From Adiantum capillus-veneris (Eukaryota > Streptophyta > Polypodiopsida > Polypodiales > Pteridaceae), in contig CM043944.1 in the NCBI GenBank assembly GCA_014529385.2, positions 80,630,384 to 80,694,383 on the forward strand: a DNA stretch of 64,000 bases. The letters are read 5' to 3'. Positions 1 through 9,815 of the stretch are shown here, piece by piece. The translations under genes and the position numbers were made by a program. The notes beneath the pieces were generated by a model. The model did no database searches, was not told the DNA's origin, and saw nothing but the letters and a program-made list of their open reading frames with translations. Numbering within the stretch: position 1 is the stretch's first letter; every line of letters starts with the position of its first letter.

Positions 1-1
1 T

Positions 2-690
2 ATGCATGAGGAAGATGTTATGGACACTTTCCTTGCTAGTGTCAAGGATATTAATGAGCAACTTATTTCTGCAGGTGAAGTCATTTCAGACAGTTCCCTT
101 CTGCATATTGTTCTTGATGCCTTACCAGATTCTTACCAGACTTTTGCTAGTACTTGGAGACTTATGACCCAAGGAAATCCAGAATTTGTCAAGTTTGATG
201 CATTATGCACATTGTTGTTGCAAGAGTCACTTTCCAGAAAAAATAGGACTAGACAGCATGCAGTTGAACAGGCTTTTATTGCTTCTCAAAGAAAGGGTGG
301 TAACAGCAATGCAGCCACTTCTTATGGTTCTACTGCGAGTGGAAAAACTTTTGTTCTCAATGCTTCTGCTGGCAACACTTCATCTGGCAATTCTGGTGAT
401 AAGGGCAAAAAGAAGATGCGTTGCCATTATTGTAAATCTAATGATCACTTGATCAAGCAATGTCCTAAGTTGAAGGCAAAAGAGGCTAAGAAGAAAGAGG
501 GTGGTTCCACTGCAAATGCCGGTTCCACTACAAATGCAGCCATTGTTGAGTCTTCTGTGAAAGGATACTGTGTTGCTGATGTTGATGCAGAATGGGCTTT
601 TAGTGTAGAGTGCACTTACAATCCTGATGTCCATGATACATGCTTGTCAATTGCTGCAGATTCACATGTGTGGTATTTACAAAGCACATT
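2..690 (+). pseudogene. Copia gag (nucleocapsid) remnant
   Basis: The frame from 2 encodes the C-terminal part of a Copia gag protein. It includes the LPDSYQTF segment typical of the gag (UBN2-type) domain, a Lys/Ser/Thr-rich linker, and a CCHC zinc knuckle of the form CX2CX4HX4C (residues about 141-154, CHYCKSNDHLIKQC) that binds the element's RNA. The frame stays open to about 690. There a 13-bp deletion relative to the copy at 16690 shifts the frame and removes the start of the protease. No start codon is visible because the N-terminus is outside the window. Confidence 0.85.
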
Positions 691-2332
691 ACCTCACATC
701 GTGAATTGTTCACCTCTCTCGAGTCTGTCCTTCATGGGAATACAGTCACTTGTGCCAACAATGCCTCTTATCTGGTTTAGGGAGTTGGAAAGATTGTGCT
801 TATTGCTGCAAGTAGCAGTTCCTTCACACTTGTCGATGCACTTTATGTACCTGGGATCAAGAAGAATCTCTTGTCTGTATCCGCACTTGCTAGACTTGGA
901 CTTTTAGTCAAATTTGTGGATGACAGATGTACAGTTCATGATCTCACTTTTGGTGATGAAATTGTTGCATCTGGCCTTTTGTGTCATGGGTTGTATAAGC
1001 TCACTTTGTATGACAAGTGTGGACAAAATTTTGCAAATGGTGTTGCAAATTCAAGGGCTATTTCAGATGCATAACTTTGGCATGCACGTTTTGGTCATCT
1101 GAATTTTGCCAGTTTGTTACGTTTGCAGAAATGTGATATGGTTGCTTCTTTGCCGCCTCTTGAAGCACCACTCAAAGATGTTTGTGAAGGCTGTATTTTG
1201 GGTAAGATGTAGCGTTCTAAGTTTCCAAAGGATGGTTCACTTCGGGCCACATGCAGGTTGCAACTTGTGCATAGTGATGTTTGTGGGCCCATGTAAACTC
1301 CGTCCTTAGGAAATTACCTTTACTTCGTGACTTTCATTGATGATTACTGCAGGCATGCATGGGTATTTCCGCTTAAAGAGAAGTCCGAAGTTTTTATGTG
1401 CTTCAAACAATTTTTGGCTATGGCTGAAAATGTCTCGAAATGTACTATGGGCACCCTCCGTTCCGATCAAGGGGGGGGAGTATATGTCTCATGAATTCAA
1501 TGCATTTCTAGCTAGTCGTGGGATGAAACACCAATGTACAGTGCCTTATACACCTCAACAAAATGGTGTTGCTGAGAGGAAAAACAGGTCATTTACGAAA
1601 ATGGCACGATGTATGGTCAAAAGTCAAGCTTTGCCACATTCTTTTTGGCTTGAGGCCATCATGAACAGGTGTCCTACGAAAGCTTTGCAATCTATTACTC
1701 CATATGAAGCATGGCATGATAGAAAGCCTTCTATTGAGCACATGCATGTTTTTGGTTGTTTGGAATATGCTTTGGTGCCACAAACACAACGCAAAAAATT
1801 GGATGATAAGGCTTTCAAATGTATTTTTGTTGGTTATAGTGCTGAAAGCAAAGGTTACAGGTTGTATCATCCGCAAACAAAACGTATTCTGGTTTCACGG
1901 GATGCAGTGTTTGTGGAAGATTCTGTTCAGCCCTTGCTGTCATGTACTAGAGACAGTAATGTAAGCTCACAGGACATTCATGACACTTTGTTGCCTCTTT
2001 TTGGTGGTGGAAATACAAATGTAAGTTCCAATGAGGCAAATGTACAGCCTATGGGGATTTCTAAAAATGTTACAGATCAGCCTATTAATGATGCAGATGT
2101 GCATGATGTACTTGATGAGGAAAGGGCTGAAAATGAGCAGGCTAGAGGTATGCCAAAATGGCTGGTGCACACTTTGCATGACAGTAAATTGAATGCACCT
2201 TTGTCTAGTTGTACTAGTTCAGGCTCTCGCCATGCATCTTATGCATCAGATTGTTATGCTTTGGCTGTGTCTAGCTTACATGATGTTGAGGAGCCTCTGT
2301 CTTTTGATGAAGCACAGAATTCAAAAAATTGA
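691..2332 (+). pseudogene. Copia protease and integrase remnant
   Basis: After the frameshift near 690 the pol frame continues from about 796 with the LVDALYVPGIKKNLLS block that follows the Copia protease. Next come the pre-integrase segment (WHARFGHL in frame, after a stop at about 1072) and the integrase core. Integrase features are the FIDDY segment near 1337, SDQGGEY near 1470 and the catalytic-Glu block NGVAERKNRS near 1560. Stops interrupt it near 1072, 1210 and 1295. The protease DSG active-site motif has been deleted outright, so the polyprotein could not be processed even without the stops. Confidence 0.85.
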
Positions 2333-3047
2333 ATGACTGCCATGCAATCAGAATATGATGCACTTATAGAAAATGACACATGGACTTTATGTGATTTCCC
2401 TCCTAGCAAAAAGGCCATTGGTACGAAGTGGGTTTACAAGTTGAAACGCAAGCCGGATGGTGAGATCGATCACCATAAGGCTCGACTTGTTGCAAAGGCT
2501 TATGCACAACAAAAAGGCATAGGTTATGAAGAGACTTTTGCTCTCACTTGTTGTATGACTACTGTGCATTTTCTATGTGCATTGGCATCTCATTTTGGTT
2601 GGGATGTACATCAATCAGACATTGTTACTACTTTCTTGAATGGTGACATATTTGAGGAAGTTTATGTAATGCAGCCTCGCGGTTTTGTCATAAAAGGACA
2701 AGAGGACAAAGTGTGCAGATGTAAGAAGGCTTTGTATGGGTTGAAGCAATCTCCTCGTGCTTGGTATGAGAAATTTGACACTCATTTTTTCAAACGATGC
2801 TTTCGTAACAGTCCAACAGAAATCACATTTTATGTAAAGTGTGAGGGTGATGTACTTCTTGTTGTGGTTCTTTATGTCGATGATTTGTTAATCACTGGAC
2901 CAAATGAGAGACATATTGCTGAATTTAAGGCTGATTTGAATGCTACTTTCAAGATGAAAGATTTGGGGCTGTTGCATCATTACTTGGGTATACAGTTTAA
3001 GCAATGTGATGGTGGTATTGCCTTGTGTCAAAAAAGTTACATAGAGA
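2333..3047 (+). pseudogene. Copia reverse transcriptase remnant
   Basis: This encodes the Copia reverse transcriptase: [14 protein letters not shown], then [38 protein letters not shown] and the catalytic YVDDLLI box near 2875. The frame is open from 2333 to the deletion junction. After the CQKSYIET block the sequence changes abruptly to LTR sequence, so the final thumb region and RNase H are gone. A stop at 2330-2332 separates it from integrase. The complete order of motifs makes the family assignment secure. Confidence 0.9.
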
Positions 3048-3265
3048 CATGTGTGGTAGTGATGTGTGTGAACACACTAGGACCATCGGGGCATTTTTTC
3101 CCTCTTTAGGAGGTTTTTTCCCCCTGAGCATTTTATATACTCCCATCACTCTAGGCCTATCTATCTTTCCATTGTACAATAAGTAACACACTCTCTATTG
3201 TTTGCCTTGAGCTTCCTTTGTCTTCTCCAAGCTGTGTGCATTTCTCTGCAACCCTAATTCCAACA
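3048..3265 (+). repeat. Truncated 3' LTR of Copia A
   Basis: This stretch matches the LTRs at 15002-15232 and 25968-26196 from their GGTAGTGATGTGTGTG block to the terminal CCAACA. About 18 bp of the LTR 5' end are missing, lost with the RNase H region in one deletion. The LTR ends at 3265 with CA, as expected. Confidence 0.88.
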
Positions 3266-3554
3266 TATAAATATTTTATCTTATACAGAGAAGATTCCTT
3301 TCATCAACTAGCTCAATATTTTGTTGTGTGAATGTTGGTGAAGAGGCTCCGATGGTTGTATATATATACTAAGCACTTTGATCAAAGATTTCTTTGATCG
3401 AAGTGTAGAGAAATAATACAAAGCGCAAAATTCAGTGTTCTGTCACCGTATAATATGGTTGTTTTATACTACTTAACATATTATTAGGGCATTATACCTG
3501 TATAATACGTTTGATGTTTAATGTATAATGCAACTTACACCTCAAGGGGGGGAT
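3266..3554. other. AT-rich spacer ending in a polypurine tract
   Basis: No coding sequence is seen. The last 15 bases (about 3540-3554, CCTCAAGGGGGGGAT) look like the polypurine tract of an LTR element placed immediately before an LTR. They resemble the tract at 5350-5363. The rest does not resemble the interior of the neighbouring element. Confidence 0.5.
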
Positions 3555-3875
3555 TGTAAGGTGTGAGCTTTGTCCTAGAGTCACTAGAGTATGAGTCAAG
3601 GAGAGAGAAGAGTGGAATTAGCCCAATGTAGTGGTAGAGCTACTTAAAGCTCCTTTCATGAATAAACAACCATTCCATGTTTGCATTACATTTTTCTTGT
3701 TTATCGTGAGCTTGTGACGGGTTATAAAAATACTCAAGATCATGTTTATGAGTCCAAGTTAATCTATCTTGGAACCTAATTCGCTTGAGTGATAATCTAG
3801 CCTACACACACTCACTTGTGTACACACGATGTTTGTTTTTCATCCACCCTAGCTAGCATGATCCCATTCCCATCA
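3555..3875 (+). repeat. 5' LTR of the non-coding LTR element
   Basis: Starts TGTAAGGTGTGAGC and ends CCCATCA. It is nearly collinear with 5364-5694, with small indels (for example TAAAGGCTATAG is present only in the 3' copy). Confidence 0.85.
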
Positions 3876-3877
3876 AG

Positions 3878-3892
3878 CAGTATCAGAGCTAA
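3878..3892 (+). other. Primer-binding site (tRNA-iMet type)
   Basis: CAGTATCAGAGCTAA lies two bases after the LTR end. The canonical plant site is TGGTATCAGAGC, so two of the first positions differ. Confidence 0.7.
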
Positions 3893-5349
3893 TAATATGA
3901 TTAGCACATTGTAATCATCTCTAAGATTCTTGATTATTAGACTTCTCTCTCTCTCTCTAGACCTAATTAGAGCTCTAATGGTTATCTTGAGCATGTTCTC
4001 AAGCCTTTAAACTCTTGGGCCACTACTCTTTGATCGTTAGTAGCCTAATTAGTGCTAGGCTTTGTTAATTCTCATTTAAGTCCCTTAACCAAGCTTTTTT
4101 TTTTGCATCAATAAAGCTCAATTTTGATCCAATTAGGTACATTAGAAATGTGTCATTTTCATCATCATCTTGCATATTTGTTCCTCCAAAATTGATCCCT
4201 TTCAGCCTATGCATTTCAAACATTGTGAGTATGTGGAGAACGCCTTCACGACAAGCTTCCATTAGAGCCACTCAGCTATGCAATCCGGGCTCGAAACCCC
4301 TTAAACTCTATCCCCAATTTTTCACTAAAAAAAGGTGTCTGTGTGTGTCTGTGTGTGTCTGTGTGTGTCTGTGTGTGTGTGTGTGTGTATTTTTTTGTGG
4401 GTGCACCTCCCTGCAAAGTGAAGAACGAAACTTTATTTTTTGAGTCCCTACCACAAGGAAAATGGCAAGGCCACTTGGTTAGGAGAGTTGACTTTCAAAA
4501 TGAGTCTGGCGAGTCGTGGGTTCAACTTGCCATCATATTTTAAGGCAAGCAAGCTCATCAGACTCCATGCATCGTTCAAATATATCATCCTTTATTGTGA
4601 AGAGGGGCTTCACTCAGGTGAAGAGGAGTTTCAAAAAGCTCAAAAATCTTTTCTCTCAAGCTTCAAAGAAAAATCTTCTCACCCTTGTAGTTCAAAGATA
4701 AATTTATTGCAACCAGGCACTGTTTTGCTATGTATGATTTTATATCTATCACCAAGGATATGTGCAATTGTAAGGAACCTAGACATTGGCCTTGGAACCA
4801 AGAGCGAAGACCACTTCAAGGCATTGGGAATTGGGAAACTGCACTTCAAGGGGAGGCAATTTAAGCATTTTTTTTCACTTATTTGCATCTTAGGAGTTGC
4901 TCTTGTTTTCAATAAAGCTCAAGACAAAGCTATGGAGACATCTACATCATTGGAACCAACAAGGGGCGGCTAGAAGACAAAAACCATGAAGTAGTTGAAG
5001 ATAAAGCATTGAAGAAGACGAAGGTGCTCTTGGATTAGAGTGAAGCAGTCATTTTTCAAGATTTTTCTCTTGGATTAGAGCGTTGTTTTTTCTCTTAGAT
5101 TGGAGTGTGGCTCCTGGATTGGAGTGTTATGTTGTTTGCCTCTTGGATTGGGGATGTATGTTGTTTGTGCTCCTGCATTGGAGTGTTGTCTTTCTTCATC
5201 AAGTTGTAGCCCAAAGCCCAAGGGGAGGTTTTTTGTCATCCTTTGTGGATTTTTCAGGCTTAGTGGTGGATATGTATTGACATCCTATGTGGATACTATG
5301 TGTCATCCTTAGTGGAAAATAATCTTTATTGTATTGTTCTAGTCTAAAC
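3893..5349. other. Non-coding interior of the LTR element
   Basis: The interior has no recognisable domain. It contains a 10-bp minisatellite (GTGTGTGTCT repeated, about 4335-4390), an oligo-T tract near 4095, and low-complexity repeats of the phrase TTGGATTAGAGTG/TTGGATTGGAGTG between 5030 and 5185. The longest open frame, 4440-4973 (177 codons), resembles no protein I know and is probably chance. Confidence 0.6.
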
Positions 5350-5363
5350 CTCAAGGGGAGGAT
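5350..5363 (+). other. Polypurine tract
   Basis: CTCAAGGGGAGGAT directly precedes the 3' LTR. It is the plus-strand primer position of an LTR element. Confidence 0.7.
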
Positions 5364-5694
5364 TGTAAGGTGTGAGCTTTGTCCTAGAGTCACTAGAGTA
5401 TGAGTCAAGGAGAGAGAAGAGTGGAATTATCCCACATGTGGTGGTGTAAAGGCTATAGAGCTACTTAAGTCTCCTTTCATGAATAAGCAACCATTTCATG
5501 TTTGTATTACATCTCTCTTGTTTACGGTGAGCTTGTGATGGGTTAGCAAACTACCCAAGATCGTGTTTATGAGTCGAAGTTAATCTATCTTGGAACCTAA
5601 TTCGCTTGAGTGATAATCTAGCCTACACACACTCACTTGCATGCACGATGTTTTTCTTTCATCTACCCTAGCTAACGCGATCTCATTCCCATCA
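5364..5694 (+). repeat. 3' LTR of the non-coding LTR element
   Basis: TGTAAGGTGTGAGC to CCCATCA, matching 3555-3875 with several substitutions and about 10 bp of extra sequence. Confidence 0.85.
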
Positions 5695-5712
5695 CAATAT
5701 GTTTCTATTATG

Positions 5713-5909
5713 TAATTTTAACCACTGTTTTCAACAAATTATGACTTGCAGGATAATAGCATAGCGATTGAGGATGACTACTTCTTAATAGAGAGGTATG
5801 TAATGGTATTTAATTTTAACCACAGTTTTTAACAAGTTATGACTTGCAAGATAATAGCATAGCATCTGAGGACAACTACTTCCTTAATAGAGAGGTATGT
5901 AATGGTATT
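5713..5909 (+). repeat. 98-bp tandem duplication containing an exon-like segment
   Basis: Two adjacent units (5713-5810 and 5811-5909) are about 88% identical by eye. Unit 1 contains TTGCAG, then 44 bases open in a single frame (5752-5795, reading DNSIAIEDDYFLIER), then GTATGT, which looks like an internal exon with both splice sites. In unit 2 the acceptor has become GCAAG and one base has been inserted. Whether unit 1 was ever an exon is unknown. Its phase does not fit the gene at 9816. Confidence 0.6.
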
Positions 5910-6017
5910 TAATTATGATGCATTAACAACTATTTGTTGTTGGGCTAACAAGTGGGAAGAAAGATGCAATCTAGACCATTGGATTAGTTAACAATTGATA
6001 TCAGATTCACATGGATA

Positions 6018-6192
6018 GATAGTTTATGGATAGCTCTTTATGAGCAATGGTTATTTTTATGCTCAAGGGACGGTTGTTATCATGTTGAACATTGACTGCT
6101 ATTGATAGTTTATAGATAGCTCTTTATGACCATTGATTATTTTTATGCCCTAGGGACGGTTGTAATCACTTTATAAATAGCATTGACTGCTA
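6018..6192 (+). repeat. ~86-bp imperfect tandem duplication with TATA-like motif
   Basis: Units 6018-6103 and 6104-6192 share GATAGTTTAT, TAGCTCTTTATGA and AGGGACGGTTGT. A TATAAATA motif lies near 6172. The surrounding 5936-6540 has LTR-like features: an AAAAGGGAGGGTG purine tract near 6518, and a TGTTG at 5936 and again at 6532. No LTR pair could be established. Confidence 0.5.
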
Positions 6193-7894
6193 TTTATAAA
6201 TAAATGCATGCAAGAGGAAATGCTTACTCTTGCACGGGGGATACTATACCCAATTCTCCATGTCTCTCTTTTTCTCTCCTCTCACATCTACCTTTGTGGT
6301 ATGCATAGCACTCCACTCTAAGAGGTGTGCATGCACACGCTTTCATGCTCTCGTTTTTTCACTCATGCTCTCTCTTTCATTGTTCTTAAGGTATGTGTAG
6401 TTCGATTTGTTTTTCCCGTCCATTTGTAGGAAATGTAAACTTGATACTCATATCATAGGCTGCCGCCGAATGTAGTTGCACACCATGATTTTCTTTGTTG
6501 GCACTACATTTCATTCAAAAGGGAGGGTGTATGTTGATGGAGTTTCAACTCATTTACAATGGAGTACCCTTTTCTATTTTTTGAAGTGAAAGGCAAGGCT
6601 TCCATCTATCTCTAGACGACTTGTTTTATAATTAATTGACAGACCGATGACCCATCCTAGGCTTTAGAATGAGTTTAATATGAATTGGGGTTCGTAATGC
6701 CTCTAGAACTTTAAAAACCCGTTAATTTCTCTTGAGATTCTTGCCATACTATAATTGCTCTATCGAATGGGTTATCCAATGTAGGCTCACATTATAAATT
6801 CTAGCCTCTTGACTATGCAAGTGCCATGTTATTACTTGGCTACTACCATACATCATCTTTATACCAACCCAGGTCACATTGGCTCACATGCGTCCTTAGA
6901 GACGGCAAAAGAACCCCAACTGTACACACACACACACACACACACAAAAATGAGGAAAGGGACGGAGTACAAGGGCCAAAAAGGTAGAAAGTGGTGTCTA
7001 AAGGCACACATGTTACAAGAAGATTCAAAATTTTATAATTTCATTGACCTTCAAATTCTTGCCTTTCAAGTTTGGAGCTTGGACGCTCTCAATCTTTCCT
7101 TTCTAGACTTTTGTCCCACTTTTGGAATGAAGCACCAAAGTTGTGAGAAATTGTGGACTGTTACTTAAAGTTTGTCGAGTATAGTGCCACATCTACTAAC
7201 ATAATATGGCGGAAGGGGGAGCCCTTTACACGTGCCGCAATCTGCGACCTGAAGGCTAAAGTCCAAAACAAAAACAAGCCCCTTTGCACACGATAAAGAG
7301 GGAAAGAGGGGGAGAGAGAGAGGCCGCCGAAGGCGACCGGCCGTACTAGTGGCATATAAATTGAAGTTAGCTCAACACAAATTTATTAATTTTTTTTACA
7401 TTTACACTGATACACATTTACAATACCAAGCGGATTTCCACATTTTTTTAAAAGTTGCATGAATGGGTAGAATGAATGGTTAGAGGACAGAGGTGACATC
7501 TCAGTTCAAGTCTTCGGGTAGGGAGGAGAGGCGTTGACCCAAATTTACATTTTGTACCGAAATACCAAATTGCATAGGACGGATCTCAGGCTCTCAACGC
7601 ACACTTTGTTTCACCCTGGGCAATCCAACGATCATGGTCAACTGACAATCGTGAGCTGCTGATCCAACCTCTCAAAAGGAGGTGTTAATTAGTGACATGG
7701 CATAGGCCATCGTGACCTTTGATCTTGTTCTTTTTCTGAAATTGGGAGCATCTTGACGTGTGAAAAATGCTATGTCCGTTCCGAATCTCATTCCGCTTTC
7801 CTGAGGTATGCTCTCTCTCTCTCTCTCTCTCTGGATTTCAGTCGATAATGGGTGCTCATTTGAAGCCGGGGCGCGCCACACACACACACGTACA

Positions 7895-7961
<67 letters not shown>

Positions 7962-9601
7962 TTCTCATCCCCAACGGGCAGGACAGGAGCTGTAACAGCT
8001 TGAGCAGACATACCAAGATCATCAATTTCAGAGACATACAGAGAAGCATGTCAGAGAGAAGGGCACGCGTAAGAAAGAGGAGGGGATCTCCATCTTAGCA
8101 TAATGGCCCCGGTTTCAGTCTGGGATGTCCATCGTGTTTCGGATTGGACATTGCGATACTACCCATCGAACACATTTGGGAACTTCCTGTCTATTTATTT
8201 GAAGCACAGAGACATGGATATTGTTGTTTATCATGTTTTCTCAGATGCCAATTTGGCCTCTTGTGCTTCTGTGTCTATTTCTTAACAAGACAATGGCTGA
8301 ACTACTTTGTACACGATGGTTAGCTGCGTTACTGGCCGAACATTTTGAGAGCTACAGCAAATCGGCAGGAGCGAAAGTTATGTTTTAATTAGGAAAAGAC
8401 TTATTGCATCTTTGGCATGGCACGTCACAGGTAACATGGTTGCATCGTGATCACTATCATCATCATATGGCATATTGTTGGATATGTTCTCATATACTTC
8501 AGTGGATAACTTGAATTGGTTATAATCCAAGGATAGGATCCATGGGGAAGCGTATGGCTCTTACAAGGTGGGAGTAGATCATGATCGGAGGTGTACAATA
8601 TGGGAAATGTCGGGTAGCTGAAGAAGCACAAGTCCAAGAACTCAAGTCAATTTTTGTCAATGTGGGCTGATGGGTCGTTACTCAAACATGCGAATATCAA
8701 ATCTTCCAAAAGCATCAAATGGAAATGTTGACTATCATGTAAACCTAATGATCCTTGGATACATGTGGCTAGCATATCCAATGCTTTTTGGAGTAATTTG
8801 TGGAATGAGCATGGATGTGGAGAATGCTTTACATTCTCATGTCGATTGCATGTGTCCGTACTATACACCAGCCATGCGATGGTCTTGCTCTTGAAATGGA
8901 GGTAAAGGGTCCCATGTCTAGAAGAGGAACACGAGTAGCAACATGTTGATGGGTGCATGTGGAGGCATGAACTGCACCCATCACCTGGTTGCCCTTAGTC
9001 AATCGCTTGTTAGCAAGCATCCGCATGAAATACATCGTTCTGTTGGCCTCTATAAGCAACTCATCCTTTGTGAGGAATGAGTGAGGGGGACAAACAAACC
9101 TGTGAGTAACCATGCAAGGGCCTCACATAGAGCTAAATCTGGCCCCACATATGGCAGGTATATGGTTTTCATGTAAAGCAATTAGCATGGATACGTAGAT
9201 CGAAGGCAACATCTCAAAGGTTGCATGGTGCTCCTCCCAAATCACTTGCACCCGACGTGTGTAAAGAAAGATTGCTTTGCCTATAGTCTGCTAAAACAAG
9301 GTGAAAAGTCACAATGGCTTATAAAAGCATAAGAAATGAAAAACATTGTGTATAACCCACTATTCAATGCCTCTTATAGGAAAACAAATGTCCGCTATCT
9401 CTCGCTGTGGCATACATATACTAAAGACATTGCCATTAGTTAATGCCTCTGATACAAGAAATAGGAAGAACAAACCGATAATTGCTCCAAGGGTTCAATG
9501 TTTTACTAAGGCCTTATGTAGGTCAAAACATACACAACTAGGCAGTGACAATTTTTATGAACATGAAAAAGGCAATATTACAATTACAGTTGATTGTGTG
9601 T

Positions 9602-9634
<33 letters not shown>

Positions 9635-9815
9635 TATTCATTTTCTAGAAGGTGCTTTCTTTGATTCGGGTTTGGAGGTTTTGTTAGCTCTTCTATGTCC
9701 ATAATTAGTCTACTTGCTGCCACTCTATTTTATTGCTGTCTTTTGTTAAACTCTTTTGTTTTTTGTCGTCTATTTTGAAGCACATTATACCCCGTGGTTT
9801 TTGGTAGTTTCCTGG
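6193..9815. other. Intergenic stretch with microsatellites, no gene seen
   Basis: No protein domain, RNA gene or complete element is recognised. It holds microsatellites (CA)n 6923-6946, (CT)n 7811-7832, (GT)n(GA)n 7899-7958 and (GT)n 9596-9628. Short open frames on both strands (for example around 8650-9110) show no known motif. It is the upstream region of the gene at 9816, so its promoter and any 5' untranslated exon would lie here. Confidence 0.5.
7899..7958 (+). repeat. Compound microsatellite (GT)n(GA)n
   Basis: About 13 GT units are followed directly by about 17 GA units. The same order recurs at 28681-28782 and 29049-29142, and in reverse complement at 60614-60666. Confidence 0.95.

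Larger units (their letters stand above)
1..3265 (+). mobile_element. Copia LTR retrotransposon A, 5'-truncated by window edge
   Basis: A decayed Ty1/copia element enters from the left edge mid-gag and runs gag, protease, integrase and reverse transcriptase in the Copia order, then ends in an LTR. It is a close relative of the element at 15002-26196: the first bases of the window correspond to about position 16020 there. RNase H and the end of the reverse transcriptase are missing, because the coding sequence jumps straight into the 3' LTR near 3047. Several frameshifts and stops show that it is dead. Its 5' LTR and target duplication lie outside the window. Confidence 0.93.
3555..5694 (+). 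mobile_element. Non-coding LTR retrotransposon (TRIM/LARD-like)
   Basis: Two direct LTRs of 321 and 331 bp bound a 1.49-kb interior. The 5' LTR is followed by a primer-binding site (CAGTATCAGAGCT, a variant of the initiator-Met tRNA site). The 3' LTR is preceded by a polypurine tract (TCAAGGGGAGGAT). The interior has no gag or pol motif in any frame, so the element would depend on proteins from another element. No matching 5-bp duplication flanks it, and the 5' LTR also has a polypurine tract on its outer side, which suggests rearrangement. Confidence 0.82.

Noticed and set aside
4440-4973. 177-codon plus-strand open frame inside the non-coding LTR element
   Set aside because: It has no known motif and unremarkable composition, and it lies in an interior that is otherwise non-coding.
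5936-6540. Solo LTR or small TRIM element
   Set aside because: It has a TATA-like core and a purine tract, but no repeated ends, primer site or target duplication could be established.
8647-9113. Overlapping minus-strand frames of about 100 codons
   Set aside because: They have no recognisable motif, no splice-site pattern and no support from neighbouring frames.
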